This document shows positions 1-11,404 of a DNA stretch of 24,416 nucleotides, piece after piece. The DNA is from Cerioporus squamosus (taxonomy: Eukaryota; Basidiomycota; Agaricomycetes; Polyporales; Polyporaceae): NCBI GenBank assembly GCA_022592435.1, contig JABYQS010000410.1:1-24416 (forward strand), given 5' to 3'. A program made the translations under genes and the position numbers. The notes under the pieces were generated by a model. The model had not been told where the DNA came from. It did not search any database and saw nothing but the letters and a program-made list of their open reading frames with translations. Numbering within the stretch: position 1 is the stretch's first letter; every line of letters starts with the position of its first letter.

Positions 1-951
1 AAGCGCGGCGGCAACCCTTTTGCGCTGTGGGGCGCATCAAGGAGCACTGCAAAGAAAGCATCCTTTCCTGGGTTAGTAAAGGCATAAAAATTGGATTGCT
101 GAAAGTAAGAGTTTTGCGATATCTAAAACCTTGCACGTAACCCCCTTACACTTGCCACGATATGTCTATAAGCCTTCCAAATCTGCCTAAACGAGACTTT
201 CGTTGGAGGCTTACCGTCTCGTAAACGTAAAATATCCCACCTGGCGGAATCAAGCAACATTATCATTTTGCCAGGATTTCAGCAGGGCGGAAAGGATGCG
301 TCCGTTGCAGTGGAGGATGTGGCCTCGCGTCTCGGCCTAGGAGCTGCCCGCCCGCCACTCGGATTTTCGTCGTGCAAAGCGAGGCTTCGTCACGCTGTCC
401 GCCGTGTCAGCTCCAGCGATGCGCAGATATACTAGACTTGAAGGAACCCGAACAAGAGGCTCTGTCGACCTCCCGCGCCCCAGGCGCCAGGCTAACCAGC
501 GAAGACAATCAGCGAACTCGTTCGTACCAAGGCGACTATGGCAGGAACAAAACGTACGTACCGCGCAGCTACGGCAATCTGTCAGGCCAAGATGCACCAG
601 ATATGATCGCTGCAGGGAAGGTCAAGGTACACGTTACGCGAGAACATACCCGTACAACATCGACGCTGCTGCCGGGGACAACGTCGTGTCCGACCAGCCT
701 CGTCGTCTCCTGTCCGGATGCTAACAATGACATACCACTCCTACGACGCTCTACCGGCTCCGGCAGCGCTTCGGCATCCTGCTCCTCAGCGACGCCGCGA
801 TGCCCGAAGCTCGGTGTCTCAAGAGGTTGTGGCGCATCGAGCTACCCGCTACGGGTCAAATTGCCAGAAGGCACTGCATTCAGCTAGAAACAGTCACAGG
901 CTACGTACAGGAATCATATCGGGTCCGCAAGGCTGAGCTTCGTCAAATACG
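1..951. other. no recognised gene; possible coding remnants
   Basis: I recognise no gene here. Several short frames overlap on both strands, for example 404-724 and an open plus-strand stretch from about 730 to 969. The latter reads as a basic, Leu/Arg-rich peptide, but it has no start codon and no clear splice partner. Nothing resembles a tRNA, a rRNA or a transposon end. It could be a decayed gene or the 3' flank of something to the left. It borders the stop codon of the carboxylesterase at 952. Confidence 0.3.
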
Positions 952-3442
952 CTATCGCCTCCGCCGGTAGTCGTCCCGGGTGAGGTTATACGCCGGCGCC
1001 GCGTCGTTGAACGTGAGCAGCAGCGGCGCCGAGTTCGTATAGCGAGGCCACTCGAAGGCCCCGTCGCCGTTGGGATTGAGTGTCGCAGCGAAGCGGATGA
1101 GGTAGTCGCCCATCGGCCCGCCCCCGAAGATATCCACGAGCTCAGTGCCGTGCGCCTACATAGAGAGGAGAGACGTGAGCCTCAGGCCGTCTGATCGATG
1201 ATGGTGGGTGGAGGAAACGTACAGCTCCGAGGCCGTCCACCCTGTGGAAGTTGCTCACTGCTCGCACACCATTTAGTCAGGACGACTCGTACATAGCGCT
1301 GAAGAAAAAGTAGGAGACGACGTACGGTAGGAGTACACAGGCTGCTTGGCAGCGAGGTGCTGCACGAACAGCCGACGCGGCGCGTGCTCGAGAAAATCGC
1401 CCTGCCACGCCGCCATGCGCTTGTACTGGGGCGAATACGCGAAATCATCCCCGGTGTTGTATGGGGAGCCGAGCGCGGGATCCGAGGGGTACAGGTCGAG
1501 GATCTTAGCTACTGCTTCACGCGACGTGTTCCGGTAGAAGATCGAGTGGACATAGTCCAAGAACTCGTCGTCAGTCCTGGGTCGAGCATGGCATGCGGTC
1601 AGTGTCTACCAGCGCATGACGACGCGGCCCATGCGATCATCAACAACACTCACGTCAAATTCAAGGTGGGGAAAGAGATCACGGTGCCTTCGTCCAGATC
1701 ATTGCCTGCATCGTCAATGTAGTGAGAGAAGTCGAGGCAGCATCCCAAGCGACGGTCCACATACCGGCGACGAAGGGAATGTTCGCTATCGGACCATCAA
1801 GGAGCAGCTGCTCGGAAGGACGCGGGATGAACGCCCCGTCCGCGCGTGGGTACCACGGCGTGTTGGATTGCTGCAGCGTCCACGGGTCGCATGCCGTCAG
1901 CTCGAACGTCCGGAAGCCAAGTATGTTCAGCGCACCTGGAAGCTCACGACCGACGGCGTCTTGTCCATAGCTGCCTTCAACACCTCCGTCGGAACCGCAC
2001 GCAGGCACTCCAGGGTATCCGCCGCACCCGAGCACCCGCTGTCCGCGACGATCTGGTCGTAGGTGGACTGCAAGTACGGGTTGTCCTACATAGCCTGTTG
2101 GGAGTGGGAAGCCGGACTCCATGAAGGCGGCGCGGAAGAGCCCTTCGGTGTCGCCGCCGTTCGTCTGCATGTGCAGCGCAACGGATCCAGCGCCTGCGCT
2201 CTCGCCCCAGCTGTATATGGTTGACGATCGATCGCGAGTATATGTGAGTTAGTGTAGGGGTCGGGATGCGAGGGTAGATAGGGACGCACATCATGACTTC
2301 TCCGGGTCTCCACCGAATGCGGAGATGTACTTCTGAATCCAACGCAGCGCCTCCCGTTCTGCAGCATGCACATGTCCGACTTCAGTCATGGCGTTGCTAG
2401 AGTGTCGATGCTGTGACGTACGATCATGCAAGCCAAGGTTGGCGACCCCGGCTTCCTTTACCTCCTTCCCGACCAAAAACCCGAATGCTATCCCAAAGAT
2501 CAGCCTTGCGTATCTCGTATCGCAGTCAACCCTGCTCACCGCTCAACCTGCATAAAATGTCAGAATGCGTCTCTGAAGCTCCAATATGCCACCTGGAAGA
2601 CTGCGACGTACCTGTAGTTCATCGCGACATAAATGAGGGGGTGCCCGATCTCGATGGATCTCGCCACAACGACCTCGCCAGGGTTCCTGCACGGGCCATC
2701 AGCATATACGCGGAGTCGTCTCGCATTGAAAGGACACCGACACTGCGTTGGAGCCTATCTGGAATCCCCCTGATCGACACGAACCAGTGAGGCTAAGCAC
2801 AGACGACGCATCGCTCGACCGCTCGTACCTCCATATATCCACTGAAGGAATTCTCGTGAGCGTGTCATCCTCATATAGCTCTACGGGACGTACCACCGCG
2901 ACAGGGAGCTTGGAATCCGGGCGAGCGTCCGCAGGGACGATCACGTTCAAGTTCAGACCTAGACAGCGGGCGATGTCAGCATCCCGGCCTCGTACTGTAC
3001 ACCATCACGGCTGGAAAGCGACTCACAGTCCTCGCTGAAAGGGACATCCTGGCGCGCGGAGAACGCAGAGAAGTACGCGGCAGCAGCAGCGGGCACGTCA
3101 CTCGGGAGCGTCAGAGCCGGAAACGTCTGCTGGATGCACTGGTTGCCGAACGCGGTTGCGTTGATCGTCCCGTTGTATGGCCAAACGGGCTTTGGAAGGC
3201 GGAGGCGGAGGTCCCCGACGCTGTCAAAGATCATCATCCATCACCGTCACGCATTGCAATGGAGTGGAAGGAGGGGTGACGTACGGAGGCTGGGCGAACG
3301 GCAGGCCGAGATACTTGACGACCGTCCCGTTCGGCTGTCCTATGACGGTAGCGTTGTCTAGGGTGACCGTAGGATGCGTCTGCGCGAACGCGGAGCTAGC
3401 TAGATGAGCAAGCGTGAGCAAATAGGACTGTATGAGGTGCAT
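952..3442 (-). CDS. secreted type-B carboxylesterase/lipase, 15 exons, frame-shifted
   Basis: This is an alpha/beta-hydrolase of the type-B carboxylesterase family, expected to be secreted and to cleave esters. The start at 3442 opens a signal peptide ending in a likely Ala-Phe-Ala cleavage site before Gln-Thr-His. The exons I infer are 3442-3285, 3220-3027, 2958-2894, 2841-2829, 2769-2742, 2686-2612, 2547-2540, 2487-2422, 2358-2298, 2210-1936, 1870-1765, 1705-1654, 1576-1326, 1257-1223 and 1155-952, giving about 530 residues, normal for the family. Visible motifs are the oxyanion hole GGGF (split across exons 4 and 5), the nucleophile elbow GESAGAG at the start of exon 10, the acid region LDEGT in exon 12 and the catalytic His in AHGTEL in exon 15. 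Two things are odd. One surplus base near 2085-2086 shifts the frame inside exon 10, and the exon 9/10 junction loses the few residues that usually precede the nucleophile elbow. It is therefore either damaged or mis-sequenced. The family assignment is confident; the substrate is unknown. Confidence 0.85.
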
Positions 3443-3500
3443 GCTGTCGTGAGTCCTGAAGAGCATGGAAGGGATTATAGGCCGGCGCCGTCGACCTGAC

Positions 3501-3507
3501 TTATATA
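3501..3507 (-). promoter_or_regulatory. TATA box of the carboxylesterase gene
   Basis: On the minus strand the sequence reads GGTATATAAGTC, a canonical TATA element. It lies about 60 bp upstream of the start codon at 3442. That spacing is plausible for a fungal core promoter with a short 5' leader. Confidence 0.6.
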
Positions 3508-3851
3508 CCTGCATACCCTCTTCATCCTAGAATATGCAACCCTCGTGCGTCTACTACAGCGACTGGCTAGGCAGAAAACCGGTTGCAGGTGGATGAGTCA
3601 GCAATACGAAGTCCCGACTCAGCGGAGAAGGGCACACCGCATCTGGGCACTTGCCGACGATGTGCTCTCATGTGCCGCCATCCGTCGTCGACGCCTACGA
3701 GCGTGCTAGCGCATGCTCTATACCTCCGCAGACCACGACCATGCCCTGTCTGACTGTCCCGGGTTTACCGATGGCCGAGATCGGAGTCCCCGAGGTTGAT
3801 TGGCCGGAATCGGAGACGTTGCTTCGTTAACCCGTCTTCGCTCAGGCTAAG

Positions 3852-3942
3852 TACTCTTGTTACTCTCGTGAATATACGCTGTGAAGAAGGATCACAAACG
3901 TTGACGTCAGCGGGAGTACCAATGCGCGGTGAAGTGCGATCC
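3852..3942 (+). repeat. diverged dispersed repeat, copy 1
   Basis: This stretch resembles 7042-7125 in the same orientation. A 19-base block matches at 16 positions. After a gap of different length, an ungapped 62-base block (3881-3942 against 7064-7125) matches at 47 positions by hand count, about 76 percent. I do not recognise the element. Mismatches are not concentrated at third codon positions, so it does not look like a conserved coding exon. Confidence 0.6.
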
Positions 3943-4110
3943 ATACGGTGTGGTGACAAATCCCGACCTGCGAGCGACCTGCGTCGGGCGGGGATGGTAT
4001 CTGTGATGCGCCTCCGGGTTGCAGGAGCTTACTCAACATTCTTCGCATTCAGGCCTCACTCTCCCGTCCATCGTCATCGGGTGACGTGTTTTGTGGGGAA
4101 TATTCCTTCA

Positions 4111-4140
4111 AGGCGACCACAGGCGACCACAGGCGACTGC
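4111..4140 (+). repeat. three-copy 10-bp tandem repeat
   Basis: The unit AGGCGACCAC is repeated twice exactly, followed by a third copy with changes at its end. It lies in the spacer between the esterase and SOD genes. No function is apparent. Confidence 0.8.
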
Positions 4141-5743
4141 GCTGCTTTGGCAGATTGAACAGATCGCGTCACGCGTTGCGCCATCTCTCGACCTCACACT
4201 GCGCTGCACGATCGTACAACTCCTTCAGCGCCGATGTATGATAGGCACGCTGTAGTACTTACATCAAGTCCGAATGGTCAGATGAGTGTGCTGTAGTCTG
4301 TAGACGCCCTTTTCGACCACTCACAAGCTGTTCTATACTGTCACTATATCGTCGGAGAGCCGCAAGGCAACCCGGTTGAGGCGATTGCGGAGTCCGGAAT
4401 CGGCAGAGTATGTATATATTTCCGATGCGAACGACGCGTGCAGTGAGCTGCGCGGAGTGATGGAACGGAGGAAAGCAGCGTCGATCAATAGGCGCCGGCA
4501 CACCGAGGATGTTTACGCCGCCGTTACATAGTACGTCTCGCCCTCCCCTTGTCCTCTTACCACCACCATCAGTGGCATCACGACGGTCTGCTCTCATGTG
4601 CTTCTACTGTCTGTGCCCATGCGCCATGCGACCTGGCTTGGACTCGGACCGTTCTCGGACACGGAGGACCCTCCGCAACGGCGAGGGGCACGGTCTGCAA
4701 AGCTGCTCACTGAGAGTCGGAAGGTACGTCTGTCTTCGTTCGCGAGAGCATGTCCGCGTCAGGCTGGCTGAGGCCACAGCCCGGAACCAGGTGCGTAAGT
4801 CTCGTTCATGGTGACTGTGATGACCCGAGAGCGCATCTCCTGCTCGCAGCTCGCCTGTCCTGCAGTGTGCGTCACGGTGAGTCCTTCATCTACATATTCG
4901 TTCGTGCCTCTTTGCTCCCACATCGGTCGCGTCGCCGTACCCGCGTCCTCACCGGACATATCGTCTGTTTCCACCTTGCATGTCCCCAGCCCCGTTCCCT
5001 GCTCTGCCACACATTCCGTACTGCCCCGGCTTGCACCAACGCCTGACTGTCCTGGTCCCGTGTTCTACGCCCGCTACACTCGTATAGAGTCCTCTTGTGT
5101 GTCAGCACAATGGCACGTATAAGACGTTGTACAAGCAGTAGTGATCTGTGGAGTCTTGCGCGAATTCAGTGAGCAATTAGCGTATGTATTCCTCTTCAAC
5201 CGGGAAACCGCGAGTGCGCATCGAGCACGAACGCACCTTCGAGGGGGACTGGGCCAGGGGCAACTCGAGCGTACCTTGATGAGATGAACGAGATGCACAT
5301 CCCGGGATGGCCGCCAGTTGACTGACCATGCACGTATGTTGATGTATTCACTAACCAATCGAAAATAGGCGCAGGAGATGGGGCGGACGAGAAGGAAAGG
5401 AGCGCGCGCGAGAGCGAAGGGAGGAGAATGTACGGGACGGTCCTGAAAGCGCCAGAGAAGGGCGTAGATTCACTTCGCAGAATCCTGAACGCTGGTTGCT
5501 TGCAGTCGTCGTCAGGGATTGCCGTGAGGTTTCGATAGACTGCAAGCACACGTCCGATCTTGCTGTGTACGCACTCTGCAGGTCTGAACGTGTCGGGTTT
5601 CTGCTGATGTTCACGACAAACGGGTCACGCGTACGAGCAGGCGAGGTAGTCAACAACGAACATGCAGCATTGCTCAACTAGTATACACATGCGGTTCACT
5701 TCCATCCTCCTCGTACATGTTTTCGTATGACAGGACTCGACGC

Positions 5744-6529
5744 TCAAAGCTTGGCACCGGAGGCGGCCTCGGCAAAGCGCTTCTCGGCCTCGTCCCAGTT
5801 GATGACGTTCCAGATAGCCTTGAGGTACTATAGCAAGATTTAACGCTCAATCATAAGCAGAGAAGAGAAATGAACGACGTACGTCAGCCTTGACGTTCAA
5901 GTACTGGAGGTAGAACGCGTGCTCCCAGATGTCGACGCCGATGATGGGGACGTGCGAGAGCAGGGGGTCCTGGTTGGGGGTGGTGGTGATCTCGAGGACC
6001 TTGAGCGAGGGGTTGTAGCCCTAACGCAAGCAGGGGTTTGGTACGCGCCGCAGGAAACTAGGAAGGAGGGTACTCACGAGCCAGCCCCAGCCGGAGCCCT
6101 GGATGGCAGCGGTGGTCGCGTTGAACTCGGAGATGAACTTGTCAACGGAGCCCCAGGTCTTGGTGATGGCATCCTTGAGCGGGCCGTCGCGGAGGACACC
6201 GCCGTTGCCCTTGCCCTCGGACGCAGAACCGGCGAGGTTCTTCCAGAAGAGCGAGTGGTTGATATGACCTGCGGCGCGGCACAAGTCAATCGCAGGACGC
6301 GACGCGACGCAGACACGATGTACTCACCTCCGCCGTTGAACTTGAGGGCCGCCTGGAGGGCGATGCGCTCCTTGGGGGTGGAAGCCTTGGCGTAGGCCTG
6401 CTCCGCGGCGTTGAGGGAGTTCACGTAGGTCTGGTGGTGCTTCTTGTGGTGAAGCTCCATGATCTGCTTCGAGATGTAGGGCTCGAGCGCATCGTAGGCG
6501 TAGGGGAGGTCGGGTAGAACGTGGGCCAT
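5744..6529 (-). CDS. manganese superoxide dismutase, 4 exons, no presequence, AKL C-terminus
   Basis: The enzyme converts superoxide to hydrogen peroxide and oxygen. Four exons (6529-6328, 6268-6078, 6020-5883, 5827-5744) join through introns of 59, 57 and 55 nt with GTGAGT, GTGAGT and GTACGT donors, giving 204 residues with no lesion. The Mn ligands are visible: His27 in LHHKKHH, His72 in HINHSLFW, and Asp161 and His165 in DIWEH. The second-sphere Gln148 in PNQDPL is typical of Mn rather than Fe enzymes. The protein begins directly with the conserved [13 protein letters not shown] block, so there is no mitochondrial targeting sequence. It ends in Ala-Lys-Leu, which fits the PTS1 peroxisomal signal. 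The start codon has a good context, and a TATA-like element lies about 65 bp upstream. Cytosolic or peroxisomal location is my inference; the family call is very secure. Confidence 0.97.
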
Positions 6530-6590
6530 GGTGTGTCGTAGTCGTCGTCGAAGTGGGAGACGGAGAGGTCGTCGATTGCGTTCGCCGTCC

Positions 6591-6600
6591 CTATTTATCG
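6591..6600 (-). promoter_or_regulatory. TATA-like element of the SOD gene
   Basis: The minus strand reads GATAAATAG about 62-71 bp upstream of the SOD start at 6529. It is the only TATA-like match in the proximal promoter. Confidence 0.4.
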
Positions 6601-9326
6601 CCCTCATCGAAGCCCATCTCTCAGGCGCCCGTGTGATGTAATCGGCGTCATATCACGTGCGTGACCCTCTCGGCCTCCGGGACGGGCGCTCAGCTGCTGT
6701 CCAGCTGCTGCTCGTTGTCTTTTCCCCCGAGCTCGCTGTTCTCGACTACGACAACCCCCGCTGGCTTCCGCACCGCACTCGTCGTACCCACTGGCCACTG
6801 CTGCCCTGGCCGTGCTCGTCGATCCTGGATGTTCTTCGCCCCCACCAGGCCTTGGTCATCTGAGGACATGACTATTCACGATTGCGTGTTATCTCGTGCG
6901 CCATCCCTTGGGAACTTCCGAACGTCGTCGATGAACTCATTCCAACCGTTTGCTTGCTCATCCTACGCCGGTCGGGGCTAGAGCACGTTACCCGACGGGT
7001 CCCGCGTAACACCTGGTAAGTCTTCTCTTCTCCCCGCTCGGTGCTCTTGTCGCTCTCGTGGTCGTGAAGGAGGAATACGAACGTCGGCTGCAGTGGGAGT
7101 GCGAATGCGCGATGAAGTCCGATGGTACTGTGCTATACAGCTCGAAGTTGGCTAGATGACCAAGGTCAATGTACGATATGTGGTCAGGCTATGCTTCTTT
7201 CCTCCTCTTCCTCTGCTCGGGAGGATATGTGTGCTTGGATCTGGGTTTCTCTCCGTGCTGTCCTTATGTCTTGTGGCTTCCACAGCATCTGCACGCGGCT
7301 CGTAGTGTCGTGCCAGGCCGATCGCTGATACCGTTGCAGGCTTGCAACGCTCGATCGGTACGCAATACACAGCAGGATTACTTGGTGTATTCAGCTGTGC
7401 TCTGACAGGTTCTCAGCTCCTCCGGTTCACCGCCCACTTCACCACCAGGCCCTCGTGATCGTGACGTGTACTTTAGAGGGCTATGTCGTCCCGTCCTCCG
7501 ACCTATGCTGTCGCCGACCTCGCTGCACCTTGCGCTGACCGGATGTGCATGCAAGTGAAGACCGCACACCCGACCGGACGCAAGGGGACGTCCCGTTCGT
7601 CCCCGACTATGTGGACTTGCTTTGGATTTGGAAGACCTCTGCTCGAGTCACTAGTGGACGGGCTATACCGAACTTTTGGCTCTCCCCAAGCACACCCCAC
7701 CAGATACCCTCTCCTTGTACAGGAACCCCCTGTTCTGCTGGTGAAGGCCCCGCAATACCGCGTCCTACGAGTCGGGGGCGGGCGGGTTAGTGGGCATGGT
7801 GCGACGCGGTCGCCCGCGGGTCTGGCATGTATCGGATATGGCCGAAGTGACTCGGAGCGTTACCTTTCCATCCACGAAGCGTGGAATGTCCATGTTGACG
7901 AGTCGTGTTGCTGTCAGCTGCATCTCTGCGATGTATGTATGTACTCGGTATGTGCTTCCATTTGTGCAGTGGTAGTGGACCCCGAGTTCGCTGACCGTCA
8001 TCGCCAGTTCACGGCACTCATCGGGTTTGGTGGGCAATATATATGCGACCAATTATGACAAGGTGCGCGTCTCCGCCTCGATGGGCAGCGCGAGGAGAAT
8101 GACCATGACAGAATGCGACCGGCGACGGTCTCATCATCCTCACCAGAGGTATGTGTAATAGTACCATCGCCTTCCCTCGTCGCCGTCCCTCGACTTCATC
8201 TTCAGCACAGAGCGTCATCCAGACGAGGGTTTAGAACGCTGCCGACCGAAGCGGTCAGTAGCCTCGTGGCTTACAGACGCCCCTCCACGCATACAGCTTC
8301 GCTGGCAATCAGTGTTGTCCTTATCCTCCAACCACCACGTCGATGGCCTTTGCTGCTGTCTCAGTCTGCAGCTGCATCTCGACATATGCGGGGGGCGTAT
8401 CTGTTGGCTGGAGCTTGGTCAGCAGTCGTAATTGCACCTACGCTAGCTCTTCTCTCTGCATCTCTGCGCAGTGCGATGGCGAAAATCGAGATGCTGATGG
8501 CTGGTTCCAACCTACGCAGTGGGCCACTGCAGCAAACGCGTGTGCTCTCACGGCGATTTCGGCGGTACGTACGCGGCGACCCCTCCGTCTGCAATGACTG
8601 GCTGATTGCGGGTGCTGTGATCAGCCCGAAGTTCTGGATGTGATTGTCCCGACTTCGACATGGAGGGTCCTTGGGTGCGACCGCGGTTCCCGCCTCTCAC
8701 GTCTATGAACGTTCGTGGTCTACGCGTGGATAGAAGGGACTTGGGCTCTCTTCGAGACCGTCCCGCTAGGTTCAGACACCACTCTGTGCGAAGGGAGACG
8801 AAGAGTCGCCGCACGGATGCCGACGACGCTATCGACCACCGCCGACTCTCCCAGGCTCTCGATCAGACGTCTCCGACATTGATTGATATTCGAATTCGGG
8901 ATACATCACGCATGTGTCTCCCCAAACACGCCAGTACTCCGGATGTCAATATCGCAGCGTCCCCCCAGGTTAATAGTACCGACGGATGCAATGAGGTGCG
9001 CGAGTGCCCCCTCCTTCTCCCTCCTCTTCCCCTTCTCTTCTGCGTCCGGGCTGTTGTGCCTCTTCCGTAACCCGTTCCCTCGCTGACGTCCTCTCCGCCG
9101 TCCTCTTACGGGACTGACAGATTGTTCTTTCCTTCGCGTGCCTACTGTCCTTTCGTTTATACCTATCGCCGCTGCCAACGAGGAAGACGTGGTGGATGGC
9201 TAGCTCTCTTTGCTGAGTAGCCCCGGAGTCTTCTAGTGAGCACCTTCCTTTCGTTTCCGGTACATCCATTGGCCTTTCCATCTTGCTCATCGAGCTGATC
9301 AATCCCAGAAAGCACCGAGCAACAAG
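6601..9326. other. intergenic spacer without a convincing gene
   Basis: The spacer lies between the SOD promoter and the first membrane-protein gene. Open frames of 60-190 codons occur on both strands (for example 7483-8058 and 8113-8643) but overlap each other, lack domain signatures and do not join through plausible introns. A pyrimidine-rich tract at about 9006-9041, upstream of the 9327 gene, is the kind of element common in fungal promoters. The second copy of the dispersed repeat sits at 7042-7125. Confidence 0.45.
7042..7125 (+). repeat. diverged dispersed repeat, copy 2
   Basis: This is the partner of 3852-3942 in the same orientation. The best block (7064-7125) aligns without gaps at about 76 percent by hand count. 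Each copy lies roughly 400-600 bp upstream of a minus-strand gene (SOD here, the esterase for copy 1), which may be coincidence. Confidence 0.6.
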
Positions 9327-10830
9327 ATGCGCCTCCCAGAAAGACGTGCGTTCGGGCCCTGGGGCGGCTTCACGCCTCCCTTCGGCTGGGGAATTGGCGG
9401 CGCCACGTCGACAACAGCCAAGACGACGTCGATCACGAACCCTCCTGCGACACAAACACAGACGCAGACGCAGATACAAACATCTGTGATCACCTCTGTC
9501 ACTGACATTACCTCCGTCGCCTCTGCGACCGTGGTCACCACCATCATCAACCCCACACCTACCACCCCGCCGGCGTCTCCAACAAGTCCCGCATCGAGCG
9601 GTACGTCGACCAGTACTCCTACTAGTGCGGCAGCGCGGGCGCCGTCGTTGTCGTCCTCAGCTCATGCGAGTTCTGCTACTACAGCCACGGGCTCCGGCTC
9701 CCTCTCCTCGCACCCGACATCCGCGTCCAGCGCTGCCGACCACGACGCATCTAGTACAACTGGTTCAGATACCGGAGCATCGTCAGTCGCGTACGTCACC
9801 CTCTCGCTCTCCGGCTCAACCGTCACCCTCCTCTCGACCTTCGGATCGCAATCGCGCCCGACCATCGCGGCGAATGCTGCGCAACCGGGCGGACAGCGCG
9901 GTATGAGCAAGGGCGAGATCGCAGCTCTCATCGTCGCGTGCGTCTCTGTGTTTGCGCTGTCGCTCATTCTCTACTATGTCTGGCGGAGACGGAGACGGGT
10001 CCGCATGGCCGAGCGCGACATCCACTGTAAGTCCGAGGCGCGTACTGCTCGATGGGAAGAGACTGGAGCTGACAGGCATGCACTCAGCACCCACGCATAC
10101 CATCTCTAACGGCATGGTCCAAGCGCCGCACTCCGACCGGCCCGCGGGTGCAATAGCCTTCGGTGGCACCCGCGGTAGTGTCTCGACGTCCGCCAACAAT
10201 TCTGTGATGTCCTCCCACTTCTCTACTTCGGACGAAGGCCACGAGAGCGTCACCGCAGAACGCATGCCGAGCGTGAGCGGGGGACGCACACTCATCGGAG
10301 CGAGCCCGGTGAACGAGAAATCCTCCGCCATCTCCCGCAGCAGCACTTCCTCGCCCTCTCCCGAAGGCGAGACCTTGCGCCCGTCGACGTTGCTCCTGCA
10401 CCCCCAGCCCTGCACCCCCCCGCAGCCGCCGCCCTCGCACCTCACCCCGCCCCCGCGCACCGCGTCCGCCTCCCCGCGCCTCCTCCCCGTCCCGCCCGTG
10501 TCCCCTCTCATGGCTCCCGGACCGCCGGGGCTGCACGGGCAGACGCCCGTCTCCGCGTCCCCATACGCGCCCTATGCGTACGCATGGGCGGTGCAGAGCC
10601 CGACGACGGCCGCGTCCGAGTACTCGCCGTATGCGTGGGACAACCCGCCACCGAGCTCGGAGTACCTGCCGCAGCCGGGGAGCAGCAGACGGACGACGTT
10701 CGCGAGCCAGTTCCGGGCGTCGAGGGGCGAGGGAGCGGGTGTCCCGCCGTATCCGAGCAGTCCGGGGTTCGGGGAGGATGGAAGGAGCGAGCGGAGTGCG
10801 CCGCCGATGTATACGCCGAGTTCTGAGTGA
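9327..10830 (+). CDS. Ser/Thr-rich single-pass membrane protein (tandem copy 1)
   Basis: Two exons (9327-10026 and 10088-10830) are separated by a 61-nt intron with a GTAAGT donor and phase 1, and encode 480 residues. Residues about 27-190 are very rich in Ser, Thr, Ala and Pro and look like a heavily O-glycosylated, mucin-like ectodomain. Residues about 198-219 form one hydrophobic helix, followed at once by a stop-transfer run of five arginines. The roughly 250-residue tail is Pro/Ser-rich and disordered, with several SPY/APYAY-like segments. This matches the general plan of fungal cell-surface sensor-like or EGFR-TM-like proteins, but no ectodomain fold is visible and I assign no function. 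No classical signal peptide follows the chosen start, so an upstream exon may be missing or the protein may insert by its TM segment alone. A diverged tandem paralogue follows at about 11.6-13.0 kb. Confidence 0.8.
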
Positions 10831-11404
10831 GATATGAAAGGGTGAGGGGCGAGGTATTGCAACGAAGAAGGGGAGAGAGGCGGTGTAAATTGTGCGCTCA
10901 CTGTACACTACATGCAAACCTTCTGGGTGTACTACGTACGTATTATTATTGAACTTGATTGTGTAGGGCACGTCCTGGAACAGCAGAGACGACTCAGTAA
11001 TGCGCTCGAAGATGCGTTGAGGCTGGTCCTCTGTATGGCTGCGAGACGCTCCGGTTCGACCCGGATCGCACCATGAGCGTTACTGTCTTGGCAGGAGAAT
11101 ATTTCTCTGTCGTTCTCTTCCGTTGCAGCCGCCACCTCTGTCGGCCACAAGATGGATTCTGAGCATCTTCCTCTTCGTGAACGTGCATCTCATAGAAGGG
11201 ACACTCTCCCGACGCTGCCAGAGCTTGGCTGCACATCCACCGGGGACATCTTCTCTGCCGTCGTCTCCAGGGCCCCTCGCGGTTCCAAATAATATCATCG
11301 AAAAAACATGTCCTGGGACTCCAACATATCATGACGAACGTCAAGATGGTCTTATGGCCGACTAACTCTCTTCGGCCTCTCCCAGTCTCTACGTCAACGT
11401 GGAG
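10831..11404. other. spacer between the tandem membrane-protein genes
   Basis: This holds the 3' flank of the first membrane-protein gene and coding-looking scraps on the plus strand. A good intron end (CTAAC branch site, then CTCTCCCAG) lies at about 11364-11386, so an unmodelled upstream exon of the next gene is possible. I cannot fix its frame. Confidence 0.3.

Larger units (their letters stand above)
3508..5743. other. intergenic spacer without a convincing gene
   Basis: The spacer separates the esterase promoter from the 3' end of the SOD gene. Several frames of about 100 codons exist (for example 4509-4814 and 4808-5122), but they overlap in different frames, show no family signature and have no consistent splice partners. 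I therefore treat them as chance. The spacer contains a short three-copy tandem repeat (4111-4140) and one copy of a diverged dispersed repeat (3852-3942). Confidence 0.5.

Noticed and set aside
4509..5122. Overlapping 100-codon frames as a gene between the esterase and SOD
   Set aside because: Three overlapping frames, no shared splice phase and no domain signal.
9816..10971. Long minus-strand open frames opposite the first membrane-protein gene
   Set aside because: They are GC-skew shadows of the plus-strand gene, rich in Arg and Gly, with no start context or splice logic.
11041..11075. GGTTCGACCC, a possible Pol III B-box
   Set aside because: No T-stem of correct geometry and no upstream tRNA fold.
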